Source of the DNA: Gillisia sp. Hel_I_86
Lineage (GTDB): Bacteria > Bacteroidota > Bacteroidia > Flavobacteriales > Flavobacteriaceae
Reading direction: 5' to 3'
Length of the DNA: 64,000 nt
Assembly: GCF_007827275.1 (NCBI RefSeq)
Contig: NZ_VISE01000001.1
Span: 3,844,001 to 3,908,000 of the forward strand
Numbering within the stretch: the stretch's first letter is position 1; every line of letters begins with the position of its first letter. Made by a program: the position numbers and the translations under genes. The notes under the pieces were generated by a model that saw only the letters and a list, made by a program, of their open reading frames with translations, was not told the DNA's origin and ran no database searches. Shown one piece after another: positions 42,024 through 50,878 of this stretch.

Positions 42024-43337
42024 ATGTTTGAAGACATTTTTGATATAAAACCAATAAGTTGCTTTCTTGAAAATTATTTTATTGAGCAAGGGATGAATAC
42101 CGTTGCCGCTGGATATCTTAACCTCGCAATAAATCTTCTTGCACTTTTTGGTTTGGTGCTTTTGGTGAATTATATATTGAAAAAATTTGTAATAGAATCT
42201 TTTAAAGCCTTTACCAATAAAACCAAAACCACTTTCGATGATTTCTTGATCAAAAGTAATTTTCCAAAATATGTTGGAAGGATAGTCCCCATTCTCGTTA
42301 TCTATGCCACGATTCCTGTTATTCTTATAGATTATCAATTTGTTTTGAAAATCGTTATTTTCTTCACTAATCTCTATATAATAATATTGGTTGTATGGAT
42401 CTTTAGGAGTTTACTGCGAACAAGCAAAAACTATTTAAAAACCAGAAAAGAATATTTTGATAAGCCCCTAGATAGCTATATGCAGGTGCTTATGATTTTT
42501 ATTTGGATCGTGGGGATTATGTTCATTTTCTCTGAAATCACAGGGAAATCTGTTCTTAATTTTGCGATTTCTTTAGGTGCTGCATCTGCAGTTATATTAT
42601 TGATCTTTAAGGATACTATTTTAGGGTTTGTGGCCTCCATACAAGTATCTGTAAACGATATTGTGCGCATTGGGGACTGGATTACCTTTAGCAAATATGG
42701 AGCCGACGGAGATGTAACCGAGATTAACCTTGCAACGGTACGGGTACAGAATTTCGACAATACTTTTACCACGATCCCTACCTATAGTTTAATTGCCGAT
42801 TCTTTCCAGAACTGGCGCGGCATGCAGGAATCACCAGGTAGACGTATTAAGCGGGCAATAAACATTAAACAGAATTCTGTGAAATTTGTCACTTTAGACG
42901 ATTTGGAGAAATTAAAATCCATAAGTTTAATCGCTCCTTATTTGGAACATCGGCAAAAGGAAGTTAATAAATACAATAAAACAAACAATATAGATACGTC
43001 ACTTCCCATAAATGGGAGGAACCAAACCAATTTAGGGATTTTTAGAAAATATGCCGATGCGTATTTACATGACCATCCGGCAATTAATAAAGAGTTATAC
43101 CTCATGGTTAGGCATTTATCACCAACCCCTCAAGGAATTCCATTAGAGATCCTTTGTTTTAGCAGTGATAAGCGTTGGGAAAATTATGAATATATTGCTG
43201 CGGATATTTTTGACCATTTAATCGCGGCATTGCCTTATTTTGGACTCCAACTTTTTGAAGCTCCTTCTGGGGATGATTTAAAATATTTAGCAGACAACAT
43301 GAAACAGGATCCCACTACAATTAAAACCCAACTATAA
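42024..43337 (+). CDS. MscS-family mechanosensitive channel (YbdG/MscM-like, large)
   Basis: A 437-residue protein with five membrane helices (about 25-175), an MscS pore helix and beta domain (FAISLGAASAVILLIFKDTI, then GFVASIQVSVNDIVRIGDWI), and a long C-terminal cytosolic domain (to residue 437). The EFQNWRGMQESPGRRIKRAI insertion and tail identify the YbdG-like subgroup, which contributes to protection from hypo-osmotic shock. It follows the DUF3817 gene immediately and precedes an endonuclease-phosphatase gene by 22 nt. A second MscS lies at 44585. Confidence 0.9.
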   Translation: MFEDIFDIKPISCFLENYFIEQGMNTVAAGYLNLAINLLALFGLVLLVNYILKKFVIESFKAFTNKTKTTFDDFLIKSNFPKYVGRIVPILVIYATIPVILIDYQFVLKIVIFFTNLYIIILVVWIFRSLLRTSKNYLKTRKEYFDKPLDSYMQVLMIFIWIVGIMFIFSEITGKSVLNFAISLGAASAVILLIFKDTILGFVASIQVSVNDIVRIGDWITFSKYGADGDVTEINLATVRVQNFDNTFTTIPTYSLIADSFQNWRGMQESPGRRIKRAINIKQNSVKFVTLDDLEKLKSISLIAPYLEHRQKEVNKYNKTNNIDTSLPINGRNQTNLGIFRKYADAYLHDHPAINKELYLMVRHLSPTPQGIPLEILCFSSDKRWENYEYIAADIFDHLIAALPYFGLQLFEAPSGDDLKYLADNMKQDPTTIKTQL

Positions 43338-43359
43338 CCAACCATCTAAAACTCCTCCT

Positions 43360-44451
43360 ATGAAATTAAAACCTTTCTTGCAAGGTTTCGGACTATTTGC
43401 CATCTTGTTAACCCTAATACCAATTGCCGCAGCAGATTTCTGGTGGGTAAGAATGTTCGATTACCCACATATACAGTTAACCATACTTACTTTTGTGGCG
43501 CTGGTAGTTTATTTTATGAGGTTCGATGTAAAATGGATAAAAGATTATTTTTTTGTTACCATATTACTTGGCTGTTTTGCTTTTCAGCTATACAAAATAT
43601 ATCCTTATTTACCCCATAATTCCTATGAAGTGGGGGAAGCAGAGAACACTATTGAAAGTGACAATGCATTTAAATTTTATGCAGCCAATGTGTTGCAAAA
43701 GAATACCAATCCAAATATTTTAATTGAAGAGATTAAAACAGTAGATCCAGATATTCTTCTACTAACTGAAACGGATACTCGTTGGATGAACGATATTGCC
43801 AAAGCGGTTTCCAAGTACAAGTATAAAGTAGAAATCCCTATAGATAACACCTATGGGATGCTTTTATATTCCAAACTTCAGCTAAAAGATGCACAAAAGA
43901 AGTTTTTGGTAGATGATAGTATTCCTTCCATTCAAACCATAGTTAAGTTAAGGTCGGGCAAGGAAATCATGCTGTACGCAATTCACCCCACTCCCCCAAT
44001 GCCACAAGAAAACCCAAGTTCTACAGATAGGGATGGGGAAATGATGATGGTTGCTAAAAAGGCCTTAAATCGTAAAATGCCAGTAATTATAGCTGGAGAT
44101 TTTAATGATGTTCCATGGTCTGGAAGTACAAAATTGTTTAAGGAGGTAAGTACCCTTTTGGATGTTAGGGTGGGAAGGGGCTTTTATAACACGTTCGATG
44201 CCACTAGTTTTTTAATGAAATGGCCTTTAGATCAATTCTTCGTTTCAGAGGAGTTTAGGGTAATTAAATTGAAAACCGGAAAAGATATAGATTCAGATCA
44301 TCTTCCATTTTATGTGGAATTAAGCCTTGAACCTAATGATGCCGATGAACAAGAATCCGAGAAGCCAACCGAAAGTCAATTGGAAAATGCCAATGAGCAA
44401 ATTCAGGATGCCAAAGATGAACAAGTAGAGAAGAAAAAGGATGGGGAATAA
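43360..44451 (+). CDS. endonuclease/exonuclease/phosphatase-family membrane protein
   Basis: A 363-residue protein. About three N-terminal helices (residues 5-90, as in LFAILLTLIPIAAADFWWVR) precede an EEP domain (about 110-330) with IKTVDPDILLLTETD, the metal-binding IIAGDFNDVPWSG, and SDHLPFYVEL at the end. A low-complexity acidic C-terminal tail (DEQESEKPTESQLENANEQ) follows. EEP proteins hydrolyse phosphodiesters or phosphomonoesters, and the domain here would face the periplasm. It is in line with two MscS genes, and a strong terminator follows. Confidence 0.82.
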   Translation: MKLKPFLQGFGLFAILLTLIPIAAADFWWVRMFDYPHIQLTILTFVALVVYFMRFDVKWIKDYFFVTILLGCFAFQLYKIYPYLPHNSYEVGEAENTIESDNAFKFYAANVLQKNTNPNILIEEIKTVDPDILLLTETDTRWMNDIAKAVSKYKYKVEIPIDNTYGMLLYSKLQLKDAQKKFLVDDSIPSIQTIVKLRSGKEIMLYAIHPTPPMPQENPSSTDRDGEMMMVAKKALNRKMPVIIAGDFNDVPWSGSTKLFKEVSTLLDVRVGRGFYNTFDATSFLMKWPLDQFFVSEEFRVIKLKTGKDIDSDHLPFYVELSLEPNDADEQESEKPTESQLENANEQIQDAKDEQVEKKKDGE

Positions 44452-44496
44452 TTTCTTCAACAAAGAAACTCCTCAGTACATTTCCTTGTTTCACTT

Positions 44497-44550
44497 AAAC
44501 CTTCTTCTATTAAATATTCTAACATATAATTAATAGAAGAAGGTTTTTTA
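44497..44550 (+). terminator. terminator between the EEP gene and the second MscS gene
   Basis: AAACCTTCTTCTATTAA (44497-44513) pairs perfectly with TTAATAGAAGAAGGTTT (44530-44546), a 17-bp stem followed by T residues. Confidence 0.92.
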
Positions 44551-44584
44551 ATATCTATATTTCAGGAAACATAATTGAAATTGA

Positions 44585-45514
44585 ATGCAAGAAACTGCTA
44601 ACGAACAATTGAGCTTGAACGAATCGTTCCTTCACTTTTACGAAAGATTTTTAGAACAATTACCTGGAATAGGTTTAGGCTTGCTAATCATAATCCTTGG
44701 AGTTTTAATAGGGACATGGGTGGGCAATTTTGCCAAAAAGCGAATATTCAACCGTACCAATGACCCGCTTATGAGTAGGTTTCTAGGGAAAACAATAAAA
44801 ATAATTGCTTTAACAATTGCCATTATGCTTGCTTTAAGGGCTGCGGGATTGGGCGGGATTGCCACTGGAATTCTTACAGCTGCGGGGGCGAGTGCCGTTG
44901 TTCTAGGTTTTGCGTTTAAAGATATTGGAGAAAATTTTATTGCAGGAATCATTCTCGCTTTCAATCGACCTTTTGATATAAATGACACCGTGGAAATTGG
45001 TGAAAATTTCGGAAAAGTAAAAGCCTTGGAATTTAGATATACAAAATTGAAAACATTTGATGGGAAGGATGTCTATATTCCAAATAGCGATGTATTAACA
45101 AAACCAGTAACCAATTTTACCGAAGACGGCTTCTTTAGATGGAATTTTGTAATTGGGATCGCTTACGAAGATAATATTGAGGGAGCAAAGAAAACAGTCA
45201 TGGAAGCCTTAAGAAATGAACCCGATGTTATTGAAGATGCCGAACATGAAAATTTTGTGATTGAAGATGAGCTGGCAACAAGCACCGTTAATCTAAAAGT
45301 GTTCTTTTGGGTAGACACCAAGGATTTTAGAAGAAAAGCCCTAACCACAAAAGGGAATGTAGTTAGGGTTGTTAAGGAGGCGTTAGAGGACAATGGATAC
45401 TACATGCCAGCCGATATCCAAGAGATCAAGATCTATGGAGGGAACAAGGATCTAGAATTGCCGGTAAGGCTATCTTCTCTAAAACAAAACGAAACACCTA
45501 CTAAAAAAGACTAA
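44585..45514 (+). CDS. MscS-family small mechanosensitive channel
   Basis: 309 residues, with three N-terminal helices (about 20-130), the pore-lining GLGGIATGILTAAGASAVVL and GFAFKDIGENFIAGIILAFN, the beta domain (NRPFDINDTVEIGENFGKVK), and a C-terminal alpha-beta cage. This is the compact E. coli MscS layout and opens on membrane tension. It is separated from the upstream YbdG-like channel by a terminator, so the two are regulated independently. Its stop overlaps the convergent thioesterase by 4 nt. Confidence 0.93.
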   Translation: MQETANEQLSLNESFLHFYERFLEQLPGIGLGLLIIILGVLIGTWVGNFAKKRIFNRTNDPLMSRFLGKTIKIIALTIAIMLALRAAGLGGIATGILTAAGASAVVLGFAFKDIGENFIAGIILAFNRPFDINDTVEIGENFGKVKALEFRYTKLKTFDGKDVYIPNSDVLTKPVTNFTEDGFFRWNFVIGIAYEDNIEGAKKTVMEALRNEPDVIEDAEHENFVIEDELATSTVNLKVFFWVDTKDFRRKALTTKGNVVRVVKEALEDNGYYMPADIQEIKIYGGNKDLELPVRLSSLKQNETPTKKD

Positions 45515-45900
45515 TCCTTAAGCCTATCTTTCACATATTCTATTCGGGATTTACCGTGAGCATGGGGTTTTCCTTTGGTATCCAAACTTACCATCACTAT
45601 ATTATCTATGGTAATAATAGTATCCCTGGTCATTTTATTTCTCACCTCGCAGCATAATGTCAGCGATGCAGTACCAAATTTTACCACATCTATCCCAATT
45701 TCAATGATATCGCCTTGGGAGGCTGAACTTTTAAAATTAATTTCACTCATAAATTTAGTAACCACTCTGGGATTTTCTAATTGAATGATGGAATAAAGCG
45801 CACATTCTTCATCTATCCATTCCAACAATCTACCTCCAAATAAGGAAGCATTCGGGTTAAGGTCTTGCGGTTTTACCCATTTTCTAGTATGAAATCTCAT
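45511..45900 (-). CDS. acyl-CoA thioesterase (hotdog fold)
   Basis: A 129-residue hotdog protein with LFGGRLLEWIDEECALYSII, in which the active-site acidic residue lies in the WIDE helix, then KFMSEINFKSSASQGDIIEI. This is the YciA/acyl-CoA thioester hydrolase type. It hydrolyses short- or medium-chain acyl-CoA. The C-terminus KGKPHAHGKSRIEYVKDRLK is basic. Its 3' end overlaps mscS by 4 nt on the opposite strand. A palindromic repeat lies upstream. Confidence 0.87.
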   Translation of the reverse strand: MRFHTRKWVKPQDLNPNASLFGGRLLEWIDEECALYSIIQLENPRVVTKFMSEINFKSSASQGDIIEIGIDVVKFGTASLTLCCEVRNKMTRDTIITIDNIVMVSLDTKGKPHAHGKSRIEYVKDRLKD

Positions 45901-45951
45901 ATTTTATTATTTATAAATTATTATTAACTATATCTGTTTTTCGGTACCATC

Positions 45952-46022
45952 TCGTCACCCTGAACTTGTTTCAGGGTCTCCTCTCCACATACTGGGATGC
46001 TGAAACAAGTTCAGCATGACGA
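45952..46022. repeat. paired palindromic repeat between thioesterase and NUDIX genes
   Basis: Two hairpins, CCCTGAA-CTTGT-TTCAGGG and GCTGAA-ACAAG-TTCAGC, framed by TCGTCA...TGACGA. These are the same hairpin cores found inside the 161-bp unit, here in head-to-head order without the unit's outer ends. Confidence 0.8.
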
Positions 46023-46072
46023 AAAATCTGAATGTCCTAGTTAAAATCAATAACTGGCATAAACTCTAAAAA

Positions 46073-46498
46073 TCAGTAATTATTATTTCGTAGATGCTCT
46101 TTTGCATCTTCAATAATTTGTGCATGATCGAAGGCAAGTTTCGGTAATTCATCTACACGAAACCAGTCAGCCTCTTTGGCATCATCTCCTGCTTTTATTT
46201 GCACTTCTTTTCTTAATTCCCCAATAAAAGCAATCGAAATTGTTCTACCTCGTGGATCCCGATTTAAATTTCCATAGGTTTTTAACTGCTTTAAATCATC
46301 CAACTCCAAACCTGTTTCTTCGAATAGCTCCCTTTTTGCACCTTCTATTAGACTTTCGGTTTCTTCCAAAAAACCTCCTGGTAATGCCCATTTATTTTTA
46401 AAAGGAGCGTTCTTGCGTTGTATTAATAGAATTTTAGCGGAAGATCTAAAATCTTTAAATATTACGGTATCAACAGTTATTGCTATTTCTTGTCGCAT
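46073..46498 (-). CDS. NUDIX hydrolase
   Basis: A 141-residue protein with a complete Nudix box (GGFLEETESLIEGAKREL then FEETGL, about residues 41-64). The early KNAPFKNKWALPGGF fits the ADP-ribose pyrophosphatase/NrtR-like subgroup that hydrolyses nucleotide diphosphates. There is no C-terminal DNA-binding domain. It starts one base before the end of the DUF72 gene upstream (46499), so the two are tightly linked. Confidence 0.9.
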   Translation of the reverse strand: MRQEIAITVDTVIFKDFRSSAKILLIQRKNAPFKNKWALPGGFLEETESLIEGAKRELFEETGLELDDLKQLKTYGNLNRDPRGRTISIAFIGELRKEVQIKAGDDAKEADWFRVDELPKLAFDHAQIIEDAKEHLRNNNY

Positions 46499-47371
46499 CT
46501 ATTTTAAAGTTTCAGGTATTGGAAGTTCCAAATTAAACTTGGTGTTCAGTTTTTCTATAAAATAGGCAGATAAAAGCGGGGAAGCTTCTTCAACATTTTG
46601 ATGGACAAAGAAATAGAGGTTTTTAAGGCCTAGCTCATACCACTCTTCGATCACTTTTAACCAATCGTCCAAACGGGTATAGTCCGAAGGATGGTTTGCA
46701 CCATTAAACCTAATAAATGCAGTTTCATTGGTGAGCCTCATATGCAACAGGTCACGCCTACCAGCACTATCGGTTATAATGTTTGCGATATTGTATTTCA
46801 ATAAAATTGAATTTAATTCATCAGCAATGGATGGGTCCTGAAACCATTCTGTATGCCTTAGTTCTAATCCAAGAGGAATTTCCTTTGGCCAATGCTGAAA
46901 AAACGGTTCTAACCTATCCATGTTCTTTGGATGAAAATTCTCCGGCATTTGTAAAAACACCATCCCCAACTTCTCTTCCAAAGGCAGTAAATTACTTACA
47001 TAATCATCTACCAATATTTCAGAATCATTTAGCCTCTTAATGTGACTGATAGATCTTGTTACTTTTGGAAAGAACTGAAAATCCCCCAACGCTTTATCAT
47101 GCCATGTTTGAAATTGATCTGCAGGAAACATTCTGTAAAAAGAAGCATTTAGCTCTATGGAATTAAACTGAGAGGTGTAATAAGTCAATTCATCTTTTGT
47201 TCCCTTAGGGTAAAAATTCTTAAGATCCTTTTTGTTCCATTTGGCACAACCAACTCGAACATTTAAAAATTCAGAAGGATCCTGTTGTTTTAGAATTTTT
47301 ACTGTTTGTTCATGTGTTGGTGGTAAACTAAAATCTATACTGCTCGGGTCGTCAACTTTTCCGAAATTCAT
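46499..47371 (-). CDS. DUF72 (YecE-like) protein
   Basis: A 290-residue protein of TIM-barrel type with the DUF72 signatures: NVRVGCAKWNKKDLKNFYP, FNSIELNASFYRMFPADQFQ, FQFFPKVTRSISHIKRL, and LKNLYFFVHQNVEEASPLLS at the end. The family is widespread in bacteria and has no settled function. It sits between SSADH (18 nt upstream) and NUDIX (adjacent), all on the minus strand, so a three-gene transcript is likely. Confidence 0.88.
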   Translation of the reverse strand: MNFGKVDDPSSIDFSLPPTHEQTVKILKQQDPSEFLNVRVGCAKWNKKDLKNFYPKGTKDELTYYTSQFNSIELNASFYRMFPADQFQTWHDKALGDFQFFPKVTRSISHIKRLNDSEILVDDYVSNLLPLEEKLGMVFLQMPENFHPKNMDRLEPFFQHWPKEIPLGLELRHTEWFQDPSIADELNSILLKYNIANIITDSAGRRDLLHMRLTNETAFIRFNGANHPSDYTRLDDWLKVIEEWYELGLKNLYFFVHQNVEEASPLLSAYFIEKLNTKFNLELPIPETLK

Positions 47372-47389
47372 ATTTTATATTTTGTTAGC

Positions 47390-48742
47390 TTATTTAATGT
47401 ATACCGTTTTCTTATTTACAAACTCCCGAATTCCATGAATGGACAGCTCCCTTCCATACCCGGATATTTTAGTTCCCCCAAAAGGCAATCTAGGATCACT
47501 TTTTACCAATTCGTTGATGAACACTGCGCCATCGTCGAATTTTGGGCATATTTTTTCAGCGAATTCCAAATCTTCCGTGAACACAGAAACTCCCAACCCG
47601 AAATCTGAAAAATTCACCAATTCTATAGCCTCTTCTTCATTTTTAAAAGTAGTAACAGAAATTACTGGGCCAAAAGTTTCTTCTTTGAACACCGCCATTT
47701 CTTTAGTAACACCCGTTAAAATTGTGGGTTCATAATAAGTGCCATTTCTAACACCCCCTAAATGAATTTTAGCTCCCTGTTTTACAGATGCTTGCACTTG
47801 TTTCTCCAGATCTTCTGCAAGATCTTCCCGCGCTAAAACTCCAATATAAGTATCCTCATCCATTGGATTCCCACTTTTCAACTCCCGTACCTTCTTGGAG
47901 AAAAGCTCCAAAAATTCATCGGCGATGGAGTCTTGCAATAAAAGTCTTTTCCCCGCGATACAACTTTGCCCTGTATTCTGAAATCTGGCCTGTACACAAG
48001 TAGCTACGGATTTTTTAATGTTGGCATCCTTAAAAACAACCAAAGCATTGCTTCCGCCCAGCTCTAAAACCGATTTTTTGATCTCTTCTCCTGCTACCGA
48101 AGCTACCGCACTACCTGCGGGTTTACTTCCGGTTAAGGTCACCGCCTTAATCCTAGGATCTCTAATTATTTCTTCCACTCGCTTACTGCCAATTGGAATA
48201 TTTTGAAAACATCCCTTTGGAAAGCCTGCTCTTTCAAATATTTTCTGAATATTATTGGCAGACTTCATCACATTGCTGGCATGTTTTAAAACACCTATGT
48301 TTCCCGCCATTAGTGCTGGAGCTGCAAACCTAAAAACCTGCCAAAAAGGATAATTCCAAGGCATAACAGCCAAAACGACTCCAATAGGCTCAAAAGATGT
48401 ATAGCTCTTTTTAGCATCGGTTTTAATCATTTCTTTTGTCAAGTGTTTTTCTGCATTTTCAGCATAATATTCACAAACCCATGCGCATTTTTCAACTTCA
48501 GCAATTGCCTGGCTAATAGGTTTTCCCATTTCCAACGTAATGGTTTGGGCATATTCCTGCTTATTCTTTTTTAACTCTGCTGCTGCAGCCATCATTAATT
48601 TAGAACGCTCACTAAACGATGTGTTTCTCCAACTTTGAAATCTTTTATCGGCAATATCCAATGCTTCATCAATCTCTTTCTTGGAAAATTCTTGGACGTT
48701 GGCTACTTCTTCGCCATTATATGGGTTTCGGGATACAATCAT
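47390..48742 (-). CDS. NAD(P)-dependent succinate-semialdehyde dehydrogenase
   Basis: 450 residues from the ATG at 48742 (MIVSRNPYNGEEVANVQEF); an in-frame TTG lies four codons upstream. ALDH motifs: VLAVMPWNYPFWQVFRFAAP, VTLTGSKPAGSAVASVAG, general-base Glu in VLELGGSNALVV and catalytic Cys in NTGQSCIAGKRL. The short N-terminus and overall pattern match the 450-aa succinate-semialdehyde dehydrogenase subgroup. It oxidises succinic semialdehyde (GABA breakdown) or similar aldehydes; no GABA transaminase is nearby. Confidence 0.9.
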   Translation of the reverse strand: MIVSRNPYNGEEVANVQEFSKKEIDEALDIADKRFQSWRNTSFSERSKLMMAAAAELKKNKQEYAQTITLEMGKPISQAIAEVEKCAWVCEYYAENAEKHLTKEMIKTDAKKSYTSFEPIGVVLAVMPWNYPFWQVFRFAAPALMAGNIGVLKHASNVMKSANNIQKIFERAGFPKGCFQNIPIGSKRVEEIIRDPRIKAVTLTGSKPAGSAVASVAGEEIKKSVLELGGSNALVVFKDANIKKSVATCVQARFQNTGQSCIAGKRLLLQDSIADEFLELFSKKVRELKSGNPMDEDTYIGVLAREDLAEDLEKQVQASVKQGAKIHLGGVRNGTYYEPTILTGVTKEMAVFKEETFGPVISVTTFKNEEEAIELVNFSDFGLGVSVFTEDLEFAEKICPKFDDGAVFINELVKSDPRLPFGGTKISGYGRELSIHGIREFVNKKTVYIK

Positions 48743-48903
48743 AACTTTTTTCAATTTGATTAAAGGTAAAAATAACCATTTAAAGGGCTAAGCGATTAAG
48801 AGACTTTTAACTGACCCATTTGTTTATAAATCGGTTTAAAAGTTGACTCAGCATTTAAGAAATGTAGGCTTTATTTTAATTAAATTTAAGAAACTTCATA
48901 ACT

Positions 48904-49311
48904 ATGAATCATCGAGATACAGAATTGCTTCGTCTTAGACCGGAAATTCCATCGGCAAGAGTTTCAGAAAAAATGAGTGGGGAAGAACAATTTCAAAACA
49001 AAACCCTCCGCCCAGTTATTAGACTTCAAAGTGAACTCTTTGTAGCAGTATTCAGAAATTACATTAAGAAGCACAAGAACAGTTTCCATTCATATTCTGT
49101 AGAAAAGAAATTGAGTTTTATTGAAAATGCCATCCAAAGGGATATCAAATTCAGGAATAGTTTAAAAGGTATGGTTATTGGCCAGTTTTCTGTGGAAGAA
49201 TATTTGCTTTATATCGAAAATTCGTCTGCCCTAAATAAGCGGATGATGAATATCCTGAAAGAGCGAATGTTCAGCAATATTCAGCTACTGGAAGAGGAAT
49301 TGGCGTACTAA
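48904..49311 (+). CDS. conserved flavobacterial protein of unknown function
   Basis: A 135-residue helical protein: an unstructured start (MNHRDTELLRLRPEIPSARV), then helices LRPVIRLQSELFVAVFRNYI, KLSFIENAIQRDIKFRNSLK and SALNKRMMNILKERMFSNIQ. Close relatives are often labelled 'glyoxalase' in flavobacterial genomes, but I see no VOC-fold metal ligands (H/E pattern), so I do not accept that name. Its last 27 nt overlap the convergent DUF3307 gene. Confidence 0.65.
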   Translation: MNHRDTELLRLRPEIPSARVSEKMSGEEQFQNKTLRPVIRLQSELFVAVFRNYIKKHKNSFHSYSVEKKLSFIENAIQRDIKFRNSLKGMVIGQFSVEEYLLYIENSSALNKRMMNILKERMFSNIQLLEEELAY

Positions 49312-50007
49312 TAGGCCCAAAAGTATTGTTATTGTAAAGCTTATTAATGTCCCAATAAGCACATATTCCGTTTGCTTTCTGGCTCCGGTTTCAGATTTAT
49401 CACTAAATCTTAGAATGGATTTGGCAGCGATCAAAAATCCTATTGCCGAAAAATTATTGGTAAGGATAAAAGTTAGTACGAGAATCCGTTCGAAAATACC
49501 AATATATCGTCCGGCATCATCCAGACTGTTCTTTTTATGGGTTTCTTCTATCTCATTTTGCCATTTCTTGGTTGCTTTTCCAATTAAGAAACCGGCAGGA
49601 AAGATTACAAATAAATAAGTGCCAATAACTGCGAGTATCGCTGTAGAATTAAAAACCTCTTTTAGAAAAGGGAGGATGTTGGAAAAGCCATTTATTAGGT
49701 ATAACCATACCATTGTTATTACCAACAAATGAAAAAATTGGTCCAAGAGAAAGTATTTGAGGTTGTCTTTTTTCTGGTTTAGTTTCCACCAATCTATTAA
49801 GAAATGGGTGACGCTTATTATTAAACCTATATACCACCATTCCAGTTTCTGAAGAAATAGTACGGTCAACACCCCTGCTATTAAAGTATGGATAATCAAA
49901 AAATAAGATTTTACCTTATATTTCCTTTTATGCTTTATCCAGCTATTTGGCTGTAGCACAAAATCTGTCAAGAGATGTGCAAAAAGTAATTGTAATAGGA
50001 TTAGCAT
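49285..50007 (-). CDS. DUF3307 membrane protein
   Basis: A 240-residue protein with about six helices. It starts LLFAHLLTDFVLQPNSWIKH, the DUF3307 signature (H-L-L-T/A-D-F-x-L-Q), and contains IIHTLIAGVLTVLFL and ISVTHFLIDWWKLN with further conserved His/Asp residues that suggest a metal site. The function is unknown. It follows the SatD-type gene by 1 nt, a pairing often seen in Bacteroidetes, and ends in a 27-nt convergent overlap. Confidence 0.85.
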   Translation of the reverse strand: MLILLQLLFAHLLTDFVLQPNSWIKHKRKYKVKSYFLIIHTLIAGVLTVLFLQKLEWWYIGLIISVTHFLIDWWKLNQKKDNLKYFLLDQFFHLLVITMVWLYLINGFSNILPFLKEVFNSTAILAVIGTYLFVIFPAGFLIGKATKKWQNEIEETHKKNSLDDAGRYIGIFERILVLTFILTNNFSAIGFLIAAKSILRFSDKSETGARKQTEYVLIGTLISFTITILLGLLVRQFLFQ

Positions 50008-50008
50008 G

Positions 50009-50683
50009 CTATTTTCTGTTTACTAAGTTGTTTGTGATCACGTCCCTGTACCGCTCCAATAAAACTGCAATGGCATCCCATCCCGCGGCCTTTTTACGTT
50101 GATTTACGGCAGACTGGCTAATATGGATGGCCTCAGCCACTTCGCGCTCCTTAAGGCCTTTCAAAAGATAGTATACTACCTCGGCAGATGCTGTGCTCCA
50201 TTTATCGGTAATGGTATCCAATAGAAACAAAGAGGTGTTAAATTCGGCATTTATCTCCTCAAAATCGGTCTTTAGTTTGGTTTTTCTATGTTCAGTTTTC
50301 ATTTCATCCAACGTACGACCAGAAAATTGAAAAGCGGGGCCATTAGACTCAGAAATTGCTTCCCGTTCCAACTCCTGCTCTCCAATACCTATGGCTATCT
50401 TGAAATCGGCTATTTTGGAATAGGCTTTATTCTTTACCGTTTCCTTAAAATGGATTCTATTTATGGCTGTTTTTATTTGAAGCGCTATCTGGAGGGCATT
50501 CTCAGGGCTTTTAATAATTCCTTGAAAACTGTCCCCCCTATAGATTTGAAGACGCACTTGATCTTGATCATATTCTCTGGTAATCCCCTCAAACTCTTGC
50601 TTGAGCGTATCCAATACTTCTTGTAGCACCTTCTCTTCATAGAGAGAAGAATCTATTAAATCGGCTGTTAAAACTGCTATCAT
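50009..50683 (-). CDS. SatD-family protein with C-terminal HTH
   Basis: A 224-residue protein beginning MIAVLTADLIDSSLYEEKVL, with DQVRLQIYRGDSFQGIIKSP, IAIGIGEQELEREAISESNG and AFQFSGRTLDEM. This is the SatD domain, which resembles a nucleotide cyclase-like fold (the GDSFQ and G-x-G-x-x segments sit where cyclases hold metal and substrate). It ends in a sigma-like HTH (LKEREVAEAIHISQSAVNQR, about residues 168-190). Streptococcal SatD was tied to acid tolerance; its activity is not established. Palindromes just upstream of the start are probably its own binding sites. Confidence 0.82.
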   Translation of the reverse strand: MIAVLTADLIDSSLYEEKVLQEVLDTLKQEFEGITREYDQDQVRLQIYRGDSFQGIIKSPENALQIALQIKTAINRIHFKETVKNKAYSKIADFKIAIGIGEQELEREAISESNGPAFQFSGRTLDEMKTEHRKTKLKTDFEEINAEFNTSLFLLDTITDKWSTASAEVVYYLLKGLKEREVAEAIHISQSAVNQRKKAAGWDAIAVLLERYRDVITNNLVNRK

Positions 50684-50701
50684 AACGTCAAATATATAAA
50701 T

Positions 50702-50777
50702 TTTATTAGTCTGAAACCTTATAAATATAAAATATTAGTCCATAGACTTATAAAGTATAAATATAAGTTTATGGACT
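50702..50777 (-). promoter_or_regulatory. repeated palindromic sites upstream of satD
   Basis: AGTCCATAGACTTATA (50737-50752) and TATAAGTTTATGGACT (50762-50777) form an inverted repeat with one mismatch and a 9-nt spacer. Each arm is itself nearly palindromic (AGTC-CATA-GACT). A weaker direct copy, TTAGTCTGAAACCTTATAAA, starts at 50705. Three related half-sites in front of a gene for an HTH protein suggest autoregulation, possibly reaching the divergent gene at 50879. Confidence 0.6.
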
Positions 50778-50878
50778 TATAATTTTAAAACGAAACAAGT
50801 TTGGCGAATTATTAATTATTTGCAAATAATTATAAAAGTTAAAAAACGATACCTACTTTTAAGTAAAACTCAAAAAAA

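Noticed and set aside
48904-49311. 'Glyoxalase' label for the 135-aa protein
   Set aside because: No VOC-fold metal ligands are visible and the chain is nearly all helical.
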